Part shown: piece by piece, positions 1-5,599 of the stretch
How positions within the stretch are numbered: the first letter of the stretch is position 1
Layout of the letters: each line of letters opens with the position of its first letter
Origin: an uncultured Anaerolineaceae bacterium
GTDB lineage: Bacteria; Chloroflexota; Anaerolineae; Anaerolineales; Anaerolineaceae
Length of the DNA: 7,114 nt
Assembly: GCA_937920255.1 (NCBI GenBank)
Contig: CALDSL010000375.1
Location: 1-7,114, forward strand
Direction: 5' to 3'
Notes under the pieces: model-generated
Seen by the model: the letters and a program-made list of their open reading frames with translations, nothing else
Database searches by the model: none
Told to the model about the DNA's origin: nothing
Program-made: the position numbers and the translations under genes

Positions 1-66
1 TACTGGAGTCGATCGAAACCTACCGAGGTGATTAGCCTGGTGGCCGGTATTCGAATGATGTTTTGA
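1..66 (+). CDS. Possible C-terminal tail of an upstream gene (partial, unidentified)
   Basis: Frame 1 is open from the window edge to a TGA at 64-66 and encodes 21 residues ending in ...SLVAGIRMMF. The codons GAG, GTG, AGC, CTG, GTG and GCC resemble those of the genes downstream, so this may be the end of another gene of the same cluster. A competing reading is frame 3, which is open from base 3 to a TAG at 33-35 and ends ...IETYRGD; its codons are equally plausible. Neither tail carries a motif I recognise, so no function is assigned. The stop codon at 64-66 overlaps the -35 box of the promoter described separately. Confidence 0.3.
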   Translation, partial: YWSRSKPTEVISLVAGIRMMF

Positions 67-91
67 CTCGCGCCGGGAAAGTTGTTACAAT
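63..91 (+). promoter_or_regulatory. Near-consensus sigma-70/SigA-type promoter with extended -10
   Basis: A -35 box TTGACT (63-68, 5 of 6 consensus bases) is separated by exactly 17 bases from a -10 box TACAAT (86-91, 5 of 6). A TGT triplet at 83-85 lies directly before the -10 box, giving the extended -10 TGn element. Transcription would begin near 97-100 and leave a leader of about 185 nt before the flippase start at 284. The -35 box overlaps the stop of the frame 1 upstream reading, so the promoter is packed tightly against the preceding gene. It probably drives the flippase and perhaps the genes beyond it. The prediction is from sequence only and assumes the host uses a standard housekeeping sigma factor. 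Confidence 0.6.
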
Positions 92-137
92 AAACCGATG
101 CGGGGTTAGAAGCAATATTGTGTGAAGGAAATGCGCC

Positions 138-290
138 ATGCCATTTGTTCATCATCGAAGCGCTCATGGATTATGCGAGGCTGCTGGTGAAGCGGCAAAT
201 CTTGAATGGCGTTCCCTGGAAACGAGAAGAAACCGAATGACAATCCAATTTAGTGGTAGCCGCTGCCACGCTCGGGGGGATGAATGGTAG
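138..290 (+). other. Candidate 50-residue leader ORF, doubtful
   Basis: An ATG at 138 lies 8 nt after a Shine-Dalgarno-like AAGGA (125-129) and opens a 50-codon frame ending in TAG at 288-290. That stop lies just past the ATG of the flippase at 284, so the two frames overlap by 7 nt, a geometry that could couple their translation. It lies wholly within the leader expected from the promoter at 63-91. Against it being real, the codons (CGA, AGA, AAT, CTT, several CAT) are unlike those of the neighbouring genes, the peptide has no recognisable motif, and short overlapping frames in other registers are equally open here. It is listed because of its ribosome site and overlap, not because the product is recognised. 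Confidence 0.2.
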
Positions 291-1744
291 AAAAGCCGCC
301 CGAACGCAGCCTGGGCATGATTATCGCCCGAAATACAGTCGTGGTAACCGCTGGCACTGGCGTGTTGAAGTTAATCAACTTCCTGTTCAATGTGTACGTG
401 ATCCGGCAGTTGGGCGACGACCGCTACGGCCAGTATTCGGTCGTCTTGGCGTTCGTGGGCATTTACCAGATCTTTGCCGAACTGGGCGTTTCACAGTTTG
501 GGATGCGCGAAACCGCCAAAGACCGCACCCGCACGGAGAATCTGTTCTGGAACCTGGTATCGGTGCGGCTGTTGTTGGGGATCGTCGCGGTGATCGTGAT
601 GCCGTTGATCGCCACCACGCTGGGATATGACGAGCAACTGGTGCAGGGCATCTTTCTGTTTGGCTGCACTTTCCTGCTGGCGGCGGTTCAGGTGCCGTTG
701 GAAGGCGTGCTGGCGGCGCACGAGCGTTTTGATTACGTGACTGCCATCAGCATCGTGGGGCAGGTAACCTTTGTGATCGTGGGCGGGTCGTTCCTGCTGA
801 GCGGGCGCAGCTATATCTGGCTGATCGTTGCCAGCCTGATTGCCGCCGTCCCGGCGATCCTGGTGGCGCTGTACGCGGTCATCCACAACCGGCTGCTGCA
901 CATGCGCGTGCAGATCCAACCCAAAACCTGGTATGGGCTGGTGCGCGGCGGGCTGCCGTTCGCAGTCATCGCGTTGACGCTTTCCCTGGCCTACAAGGTG
1001 GACACGATCCTGCTCAAGCAATTTACCGATGACAGCATGGTGGGCTGGTACAACGCTGCCTATAACCTGGTGTTCTCGCTGATGTTCCTGATCAATGGGT
1101 TCAAAGAGGCGATCGTGCCATCACTGGCGCGCACGTATGTGAGCGACCCGGGACAGGTGGCGCGCTGGTATCACCGCACGGTGAAAGTGCTGATGATCAT
1201 CGCGCTGCCGATCGCGGTGGGCGGCACGCTGACCGCTTTCCCATTAATCCGCCTGCTGTACACGGATGCTTACCTGCCCTCGGCGCTGGCGCTGATGGTG
1301 TTGATCTGGGATGTGCCGTTCCTGATGTTCACGGCGTTTTGCGGCAATATCACCACGGTGATTAACGAGGAGCGCCAGGCGGCGCGCATCTACGGCATCA
1401 ACGCGGTGGCCAATATTCTGCTCAACCTGTGGGCCATTCCGCGCTACGGCGTGATGGGTGCGGCGATCATCACCGTGGCCACAGACCTGATCGGCACGAT
1501 CCAGTTTTACTGGATGCTCAACCGCAAGCTATCGCACCCGGATTTGCGCGTGGAACTGGTCAAAATCCTGGCAGCTTCGGGAATCATGGGTATTGTAGTG
1601 TATCTATTTCGCGATTTTCACGTTCTTATTAATATCGGCATCGGCGCGGCAGTGTATGTTGTCATGATCCTGATCCTTCGCCTGTTTGATACCAACGAAT
1701 GGAGCATGATCTTAAGGTTGCTGCGGCCCTCCCGGCAGACGTAA
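284..1744 (+). CDS. Wzx-type oligosaccharide flippase (MOP/PST superfamily)
   Basis: A 486-residue membrane protein of the polysaccharide transporter branch of the MOP superfamily, which flips polyprenyl-linked sugar units across the cytoplasmic membrane. The N-terminal half has the family signature: IARNT at 14-18, then VYVIRQLGDDRYGQYSVV (about 37-54) and FAELGVSQFGMRE (64-76). Hydrophobic stretches recur along the whole chain (about 18-36, 50-70, 92-113, 120-140, 152-172, 176-200, 220-237, 256-270, 300-318, 330-352, 370-385, 388-410, 425-440, 446-466), consistent with the 12-14 helices usual for the family, and the length is typical. LYTDAYLPSALALMVLIW (325-342) is the usual second-half motif. 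The start at 284 follows a stop at 281-283 in the same frame, so it cannot begin earlier, and a G-rich GGGGGGA (274-280) may serve as its ribosome site. A Met at residue 12 (base 317) is an alternative start. The transported unit cannot be read from sequence. Confidence 0.92.
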   Translation: MVEKPPERSLGMIIARNTVVVTAGTGVLKLINFLFNVYVIRQLGDDRYGQYSVVLAFVGIYQIFAELGVSQFGMRETAKDRTRTENLFWNLVSVRLLLGIVAVIVMPLIATTLGYDEQLVQGIFLFGCTFLLAAVQVPLEGVLAAHERFDYVTAISIVGQVTFVIVGGSFLLSGRSYIWLIVASLIAAVPAILVALYAVIHNRLLHMRVQIQPKTWYGLVRGGLPFAVIALTLSLAYKVDTILLKQFTDDSMVGWYNAAYNLVFSLMFLINGFKEAIVPSLARTYVSDPGQVARWYHRTVKVLMIIALPIAVGGTLTAFPLIRLLYTDAYLPSALALMVLIWDVPFLMFTAFCGNITTVINEERQAARIYGINAVANILLNLWAIPRYGVMGAAIITVATDLIGTIQFYWMLNRKLSHPDLRVELVKILAASGIMGIVVYLFRDFHVLINIGIGAAVYVVMILILRLFDTNEWSMILRLLRPSRQT

Positions 1745-1756
1745 TCCTTCAACAGG

Positions 1757-1777
1757 GGGCGGAGCAAATCGCCGCCC
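1757..1777 (+). repeat. Small GC-rich hairpin just after the flippase stop
   Basis: GGGCGG (1757-1762) and CCGCCC (1772-1777) form a perfect 6-bp stem with a 9-base loop, starting 13 bases after the flippase stop codon. No run of T follows, so it does not look like an intrinsic terminator. It could stabilise the 3' end of the message or be chance in GC-rich DNA. Confidence 0.3.
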
Positions 1778-1829
1778 GGGAGCGTGTAATATCAGAAATG
1801 ACGATCTGACAATTCTGGCGCAGAAAACG

Positions 1830-1847
1830 GCCAGCGGACCGGCTGGC
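1830..1847 (+). repeat. Small hairpin in the leader of the first GT4 gene
   Basis: GCCAGC (1830-1835) and GCTGGC (1842-1847) are perfect inverted repeats with a 6-base loop, ending 17 bases before the ATG at 1865. There is no T-run of terminator type directly after it. Because the gene behind it lacks an obvious Shine-Dalgarno site, a structure here might affect initiation, but this is inference. Confidence 0.3.
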
Positions 1848-1864
1848 ATTGGGCATCCTTTTCC

Positions 1865-3232
1865 ATGAATATCCTGATGGCCGTCCACCACTTCCCGCCG
1901 CATTACTCGGGGGGCGCGGAATGGCGCACGCTGCGTACGGCTGTGGCGCTGCAGCAGCGCGGCCATACGGTGCGGGTGGTGGCAATCGAGTCAATCCAGA
2001 GCGATCCCGCGCAGGGATTCACCTGGTACGATGAAGTATACGAGGGCGTGCACATTCGCCGGCTGTCTTTCAACATGCGCTCAGCCCCGGATTATTTCCG
2101 CTGGCAGTTCGACAATCCGTGGGTGGGGTCGCACATCGAGGCGATGCTGCGCGTGGAGCAGCCGGACGTGTTTCATATGGTGGGCGGGTATCTCATCACC
2201 GCCAGCGCGCTGGCCGCGGCCGAGCGGGCAAAGATCCCCAGGGTGATTTCGCTGACGGACTACTGGTGGATTTGCCCGCGCATCTCGCTGCTGCGCACCG
2301 ACGGTACGATATCGGATATTCCCATCCGCGCGGAAAACTGCGTGCGCTGCCTGGGTGAGGAACGCCGGCGCTTCCGGCTACCGGGTAAAATAGCGCCGAA
2401 TGTGATGGACGTCTACTGGCGGAAGCAGCGGCAGGGCATTGACCAAATCAACGAGCGCCTGTCGTTCCTGCTGGACACGCTGAACCGGGTAAACGCGATC
2501 GTCTGCCCGTCGCGTTTTTTGATGAACATCTACGCGCGCATGGGCATCAACCCGCGGCTGATGCGGTTTGTGCGCCAGGGGCGAGATTTTCCCGGCTTGA
2601 CGCACGAAATGACGCAGAAAACGCCTTCGCCGGTGCTGCGAATTGGGTATATCGGGCAAATCGCGAAGCTCAAGGGCGTGCACGTGCTGATTGAGGCGGT
2701 GCGCAAACTGCCGGGCGCGAAGGTGCAACTCGATATTTACGGCGACCTGCACGCGTTTCCGCGCTACAGCGCGATGCTGGAGGAGATGTCAGCGGGAGAC
2801 CCGCGCATCCGGCTGTTGGGTACGTATGAGCGTCTCAGCCTGGCCTTGCAGGAACTGGATGTGGTGGTGGTGCCGTCTCTGTGGTATGAGAACAGCCCCA
2901 ATTCGATATTGGAGGCCTTTGCCCACCGGACACCGGTGATCACATCCAACCTGGGCGGGATGGCGGAGCTGGTGCAGGACGGCCAGAATGGCATGCTGTT
3001 CACGCCCGGCGATTCCGACGACCTTGCGCGTCACATCCAGTGCCTGCTGGACGATCCGGCCACGCTGGAAGCGCTGCGGTCTGGCATCCAGCCAATAAAA
3101 TGCATGTCTGAAGAGATGGATGAGCTGGAAATGTTATATAATCAGGTCACAAATACCTATCCGCTTTCAAAACCAGCGGGCGAAATGGTAGTGATCGAAC
3201 AAACAGGAATGAGTGGGGAAAAACCCGGTTAA
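1865..3232 (+). CDS. Glycosyltransferase family 4 (GT-B fold)
   Basis: A 455-residue retaining-type GT4 enzyme that would transfer a sugar from a nucleotide-sugar donor to the growing lipid-linked unit at the cytoplasmic side of the membrane. The N-terminal Rossmann domain opens MNILMAVHHFPPHYSGGAEW (1-20), the usual GT4 start with a glycine-rich acceptor-side loop. The C-terminal domain starts at RIGYIGQIAKLKGVHVLIEA (259-278) and carries the E-x7-E pair (Glu342 and Glu350) followed by PVITSNLGGMAELV (357-370), the donor-binding region. Between the domains lies TDYWWICPR (131-139) with Cys137, Cys159 and Cys162, a cysteine cluster found in a subset of GT4 enzymes. The start at 1865 is forced: upstream in frame there is no ATG, GTG or TTG back to the stop at 1799-1801. 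No convincing ribosome site precedes it. The last 30 residues or so are poorly conserved in appearance. Donor sugar and linkage are unknown. Confidence 0.92.
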   Translation: MNILMAVHHFPPHYSGGAEWRTLRTAVALQQRGHTVRVVAIESIQSDPAQGFTWYDEVYEGVHIRRLSFNMRSAPDYFRWQFDNPWVGSHIEAMLRVEQPDVFHMVGGYLITASALAAAERAKIPRVISLTDYWWICPRISLLRTDGTISDIPIRAENCVRCLGEERRRFRLPGKIAPNVMDVYWRKQRQGIDQINERLSFLLDTLNRVNAIVCPSRFLMNIYARMGINPRLMRFVRQGRDFPGLTHEMTQKTPSPVLRIGYIGQIAKLKGVHVLIEAVRKLPGAKVQLDIYGDLHAFPRYSAMLEEMSAGDPRIRLLGTYERLSLALQELDVVVVPSLWYENSPNSILEAFAHRTPVITSNLGGMAELVQDGQNGMLFTPGDSDDLARHIQCLLDDPATLEALRSGIQPIKCMSEEMDELEMLYNQVTNTYPLSKPAGEMVVIEQTGMSGEKPG

Positions 3233-3233
3233 G

Positions 3234-3253
3234 TTTTTCGTGTTTTCGAAAAA
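3234..3253 (+). repeat. A/T-rich dyad after the GT4 stop
   Basis: TTTTTCG (3234-3240) and CGAAAAA (3247-3253) form a 7-bp stem with a 6-base loop, beginning two bases after the stop of the upstream glycosyltransferase. On the + strand the T-run is on the left arm, so this is not a standard terminator for that gene. Confidence 0.35.
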
Positions 3254-3255
3254 TT

Positions 3256-3278
3256 GGGGGAAACGAGAGGTTTCCTCT
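3256..3278 (+). repeat. Stem-loop in the gap between the GT4 and GT2 genes
   Basis: GGAAAC (3259-3264) pairs perfectly with GTTTCC (3270-3275) around a GAGAG loop, and three more pairs (G-T, G-C, G-T) can extend the stem to 3256-3278. No T-run follows on the + strand. On the - strand the stem would be followed by C-rich sequence, AA and TTTTT, loosely like a terminator, but no - strand gene is seen to need one. Confidence 0.4.
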
Positions 3279-3365
3279 TCCGTTATTGATATGTACACTG
3301 ATTTATCGCGCGGCGAGAACCATCGTGTGCGCCGGCAGATTGCAGCCGGAACGTACTTGGCATTT

Positions 3366-3394
3366 CCGCGCGGATTATCCGGCGGCCTGCGCGG
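3366..3394 (+). repeat. GC-rich inverted repeat just before the GT2 ribosome site
   Basis: CCGCGC (3366-3371) and GCGCGG (3389-3394) are perfect inverted repeats, and the loop contains a smaller GGAT-T-ATCC dyad (3372-3380). A separate CCGGC/GCCGG dyad (3332-3336 and 3345-3349) lies just upstream. The structure ends about 10 bases before the purine-rich ribosome site at 3405-3414. It could influence translation of the GT2 gene; this is inference from position. Confidence 0.3.
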
Positions 3395-3404
3395 CTGCCG
3401 CATC

Positions 3405-3414
3405 GAGAGAGAGA
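3405..3414 (+). promoter_or_regulatory. Purine-rich ribosome binding site of the GT2 gene
   Basis: GAGAGAGAGA sits 4 bases before the ATG at 3419, and its GAG units place anti-Shine-Dalgarno pairing 4-8 nt from the start. It is a repetitive rather than a canonical AGGAGG site, but it supports the chosen start. Confidence 0.5.
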
Positions 3415-3418
3415 CCGC

Positions 3419-4348
3419 ATGAACGCAAATCAATCGCTGCCCCGGGTCGTCGTCATCGTGCTGAACTGGAATGGTTCCGCGGATACGTTGTGTTGTCTTG
3501 AAACCCTGGAGAAAGTCACGTACCCGGGCTGCGAGGTACTGGTGGTGGATAACGGCTCTACGGACGATTCCGTCGCCATTTTGCGCCGCGCGTTTCCGCA
3601 AGTCAATCTACTCGAGACCGGGCAAAACCTGGGTTTTGTGGGCGGGAACAATGTGGGGTTGGAGTTCGCGCGTGGCTCGGGCGCGGAATATGCGCTGCTG
3701 CTCAACAACGACACTGAGGTGGCCCCCGACTTCCTTGATCACCTGGTGGCAGCCGCTGAAAGCGACCCGCAGGTGGGCATCACCGGGCCGAGCATTTACT
3801 ACTTCGACGAACCGGACACCTTCTGGTCGGCGGGCGGCAGCATCGATTGGAAAAAGGGTGTCACCAACATGGTGGGCATCAACCAGGTGGAGCAGGGGCA
3901 GTATGGCATGCAGCCCCGCGCGGTCGATTTCGTCACCGGGTGCGCGCTGCTGATTAAGATGGACGTGGTGAACAAGGTGGGGATGCTGGATCCGCGCTTT
4001 TTCCTGTATTACGAAGAGACGGAATGGTGCGTGCGCGTTCGAAAAGCGGGCTACGGAATTTTGCACGTTCCGGCATCAAAAATCTGGCACAAGATATCTC
4101 CGGTAGCACGCGAAGCCTCACCGATGGTACACTATTATATGACGCGCAACCGCTTGCTGTTTCTCAAACTCTCGGATGCCAGCCTGATCTCTTGGGTCAA
4201 TACGTATGTTGAATACGCGCGTACCTTAACAAGTTGGGCGCTGCGCCCTCGCTGGCGAGGGAAAATTTCTCAGCGTCAGGCCATGCAACAGGCGATTCTT
4301 GACTTTGCCCGCCAGCGATTCGGCAAAGTGGAATGGAACAGTGGATAA
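3419..4348 (+). CDS. Glycosyltransferase family 2, rhamnosyltransferase-like
   Basis: A 309-residue GT-A-fold inverting glycosyltransferase, of normal length for the rhamnosyltransferase-like GT2 proteins of surface polysaccharide clusters. The N-terminal strand reads VVVIVLNWNG (10-19). Nucleotide binding is indicated by VDNGSTDD (43-50) and NLGFVGGNNVG (70-80), and NNDTEV (96-101) is the DxD-type metal site. FVTGCALLIK (171-180) and FFLYYEETEWCVRVRKAGY (194-212) form the acceptor and catalytic region, with the acidic cluster at Glu199, Glu200 and Glu202; WHK (223-225) completes the usual pattern. No membrane segment is evident, so it probably acts at the inner face of the membrane. The stop TAA (4346-4348) shares its last base with the ATG of the next gene, so the two are very likely translated in a coupled way. 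The donor sugar is not determined by the sequence. Confidence 0.93.
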   Translation: MNANQSLPRVVVIVLNWNGSADTLCCLETLEKVTYPGCEVLVVDNGSTDDSVAILRRAFPQVNLLETGQNLGFVGGNNVGLEFARGSGAEYALLLNNDTEVAPDFLDHLVAAAESDPQVGITGPSIYYFDEPDTFWSAGGSIDWKKGVTNMVGINQVEQGQYGMQPRAVDFVTGCALLIKMDVVNKVGMLDPRFFLYYEETEWCVRVRKAGYGILHVPASKIWHKISPVAREASPMVHYYMTRNRLLFLKLSDASLISWVNTYVEYARTLTSWALRPRWRGKISQRQAMQQAILDFARQRFGKVEWNSG

Positions 4349-5568
4349 TGAACATTCTATTCCTTTCACGCTGGTATCCTGACCCGCCTGACAATGGGTC
4401 GAAACTGCGTATTTTCCATCTGCTGCGTCATCTTTCTGAGACATGTACCATCGACCTGATTTCCTTCACTAGTGAGCCACCCGACCCGGAGAAGAGCAGG
4501 GGATTGGCCAAATTCTGTCGCAATGTTTGGACGGCAGAGTATGTGCCCTTTGTGCCGAGAAAGTTTGACAGCTTTCAGGGTCTGTTTTCTTCGACGCCCC
4601 GTTCGGTAAAGGCCACCTATAGCACAGAGCTTGACCAGTTGGCTATCAGGGCAGTAAGCGAGAATGTCTACGATATGGTCATCGCCTCTCAGATTGATAT
4701 GATCCCCTATGCTGCCAAACTAAACGTGCCGGTGCGATTAGTGGAAGAGATGGAATTAACCACGATGTGGGAGCAGTACGCCTTACAGCGTAATCCACTT
4801 AAACGTCTGCGCTGGTTTCTAACATGGCATAAACTAAAGAGTTATCTACGCCGTACATTAAAAGATTTCCATGCCTGCACCGTGGTTTCGGATGCGGAGC
4901 GGAAACGATTGCAATCAGTCGTACCGCACATGAAGCAGGTGGCAGTAATCCCAAATGGGGTGGACACCGAATATATGAGCGGCGATTTTGGTCCGTTGGA
5001 GCTGGACTCGCTGGTTTACAACGGCGCGCTTACCTACAAGGCCAACTATGACGCAATGGCTTATTTCTTGAAAGAGGTATTTCCGCGGATACAATCTGGC
5101 CGGCCTGGTGTACGCCTGTATATCACCGGTAAGACGGACGGGGTGCGGATCGATAAGCTGGCGGTGAACAGTGGCGTAATCTTTACTGGGTATCTACCCG
5201 ATATTCGCCCGCGAGTGGCTACGAGTTGGGTGAATGTGGTTCCGCTGCGTCTTGGCGGCGGCACGAGATTGAAAATCCTCGAGTCGCTCGCATTGGGGAC
5301 ACCGGTGGTTTCGACTACGAAAGGAGCTGAGGGTTTGAATTTGCGCGCAGGCGAGGATTACTTGCGCGCCGATTCTCCCGCCGCCTTTGCCGACGCCACG
5401 CTCCGGTTACTGGGTAACGAGAAGATGCGCAGCGAATTAGCGATAGCGGGTCGCAACAAAGTGCATGAAGAATATGATTGGTCTATCGTGGGCGAGCGGT
5501 TAAGTGAATATATCGAGCGGATTGCTGCGACGACAGAAAGATCGGCGCGTATACCGTTGATCGCTTGA
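4348..5568 (+). CDS. Glycosyltransferase family 4, resembling PEP-CTERM/EpsH1-type sugar transferases
   Basis: A 406-residue GT-B-fold glycosyltransferase. It opens MNILFLSRWYPDPPDNGSKL (1-20), the pattern of a GT4 subgroup often annotated as sugar transferase of the PEP-CTERM/EpsH1 kind. The linker to the second domain has IPNGVD (201-206); YNGALTYKANYDAM (224-237) and LGGGTRLKILESLALGTPVV (302-321) form the donor-binding half, with Glu312 as the conserved glutamate. The earlier E of the E-x7-E motif is replaced by glycine (304), as is usual in this subgroup. I chose the start at 4348 (TAATG overlap with the previous gene) over an ATG five codons earlier, because the protein then begins at the family's normal position. 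Codon use differs from all neighbours: TTA or CTA encode 13 of about 45 leucines, suggesting separate origin. No exosortase or PEP-CTERM protein is in view, so the subgroup name implies nothing more here. Confidence 0.92.
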   Translation: MNILFLSRWYPDPPDNGSKLRIFHLLRHLSETCTIDLISFTSEPPDPEKSRGLAKFCRNVWTAEYVPFVPRKFDSFQGLFSSTPRSVKATYSTELDQLAIRAVSENVYDMVIASQIDMIPYAAKLNVPVRLVEEMELTTMWEQYALQRNPLKRLRWFLTWHKLKSYLRRTLKDFHACTVVSDAERKRLQSVVPHMKQVAVIPNGVDTEYMSGDFGPLELDSLVYNGALTYKANYDAMAYFLKEVFPRIQSGRPGVRLYITGKTDGVRIDKLAVNSGVIFTGYLPDIRPRVATSWVNVVPLRLGGGTRLKILESLALGTPVVSTTKGAEGLNLRAGEDYLRADSPAAFADATLRLLGNEKMRSELAIAGRNKVHEEYDWSIVGERLSEYIERIAATTERSARIPLIA

Positions 5569-5599
5569 AATTGACGTAGATTACAGGAGCAATTGGCGC

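Larger units (their letters stand above)
3213..3422 (+). other. Candidate 69-residue ORF bridging two glycosyltransferase genes, doubtful
   Basis: A GTG at 3213, four bases after AGGA (3205-3208), opens a 69-codon frame that overlaps the last 20 bases of the GT4 gene and ends in TGA at 3420-3422. This gives the ATGA overlap with the GT2 start at 3419 that is common in coupled operons. The predicted peptide is basic, has no membrane segment or motif I recognise, and its codons in the first half are unlike the neighbouring genes. The region also folds into several hairpins, so the open frame may be incidental. Listed at low confidence because it fills the gap exactly. Confidence 0.15.

Noticed and set aside
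253..630. A 125-codon + strand frame overlapping the flippase start
   Set aside because: It lies mainly inside the flippase in another frame. Its product is rich in Arg, Gly and Pro without recognisable motifs, and the flippase frame matches a known family.
1755..1862. Intrinsic terminator between flippase and first GT4 gene
   Set aside because: Two small hairpins are present, but neither is followed directly by a T-run; the TTTT at 1859-1862 is 11 bases past the second stem.
3283..3314. Promoter before the GT2 gene (TTGATA at 3286-3291)
   Set aside because: The matching -10 position at a 16-18 base spacing is GC-rich (CGCGGC), so no acceptable -10 box exists for it.
3167..3601. A 144-codon - strand open frame across the gap before the GT2 gene
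   Set aside because: It overlaps two confident + strand genes, and its translation has no domain, membrane segment or repeated pattern that looks like a protein family.
4333..4347. Earlier ATG for the second GT4 gene
   Set aside because: It would add only MEQWI before the conserved MNILFLSRW start and create a larger overlap; the TAATG junction at 4346-4350 is the more natural start.
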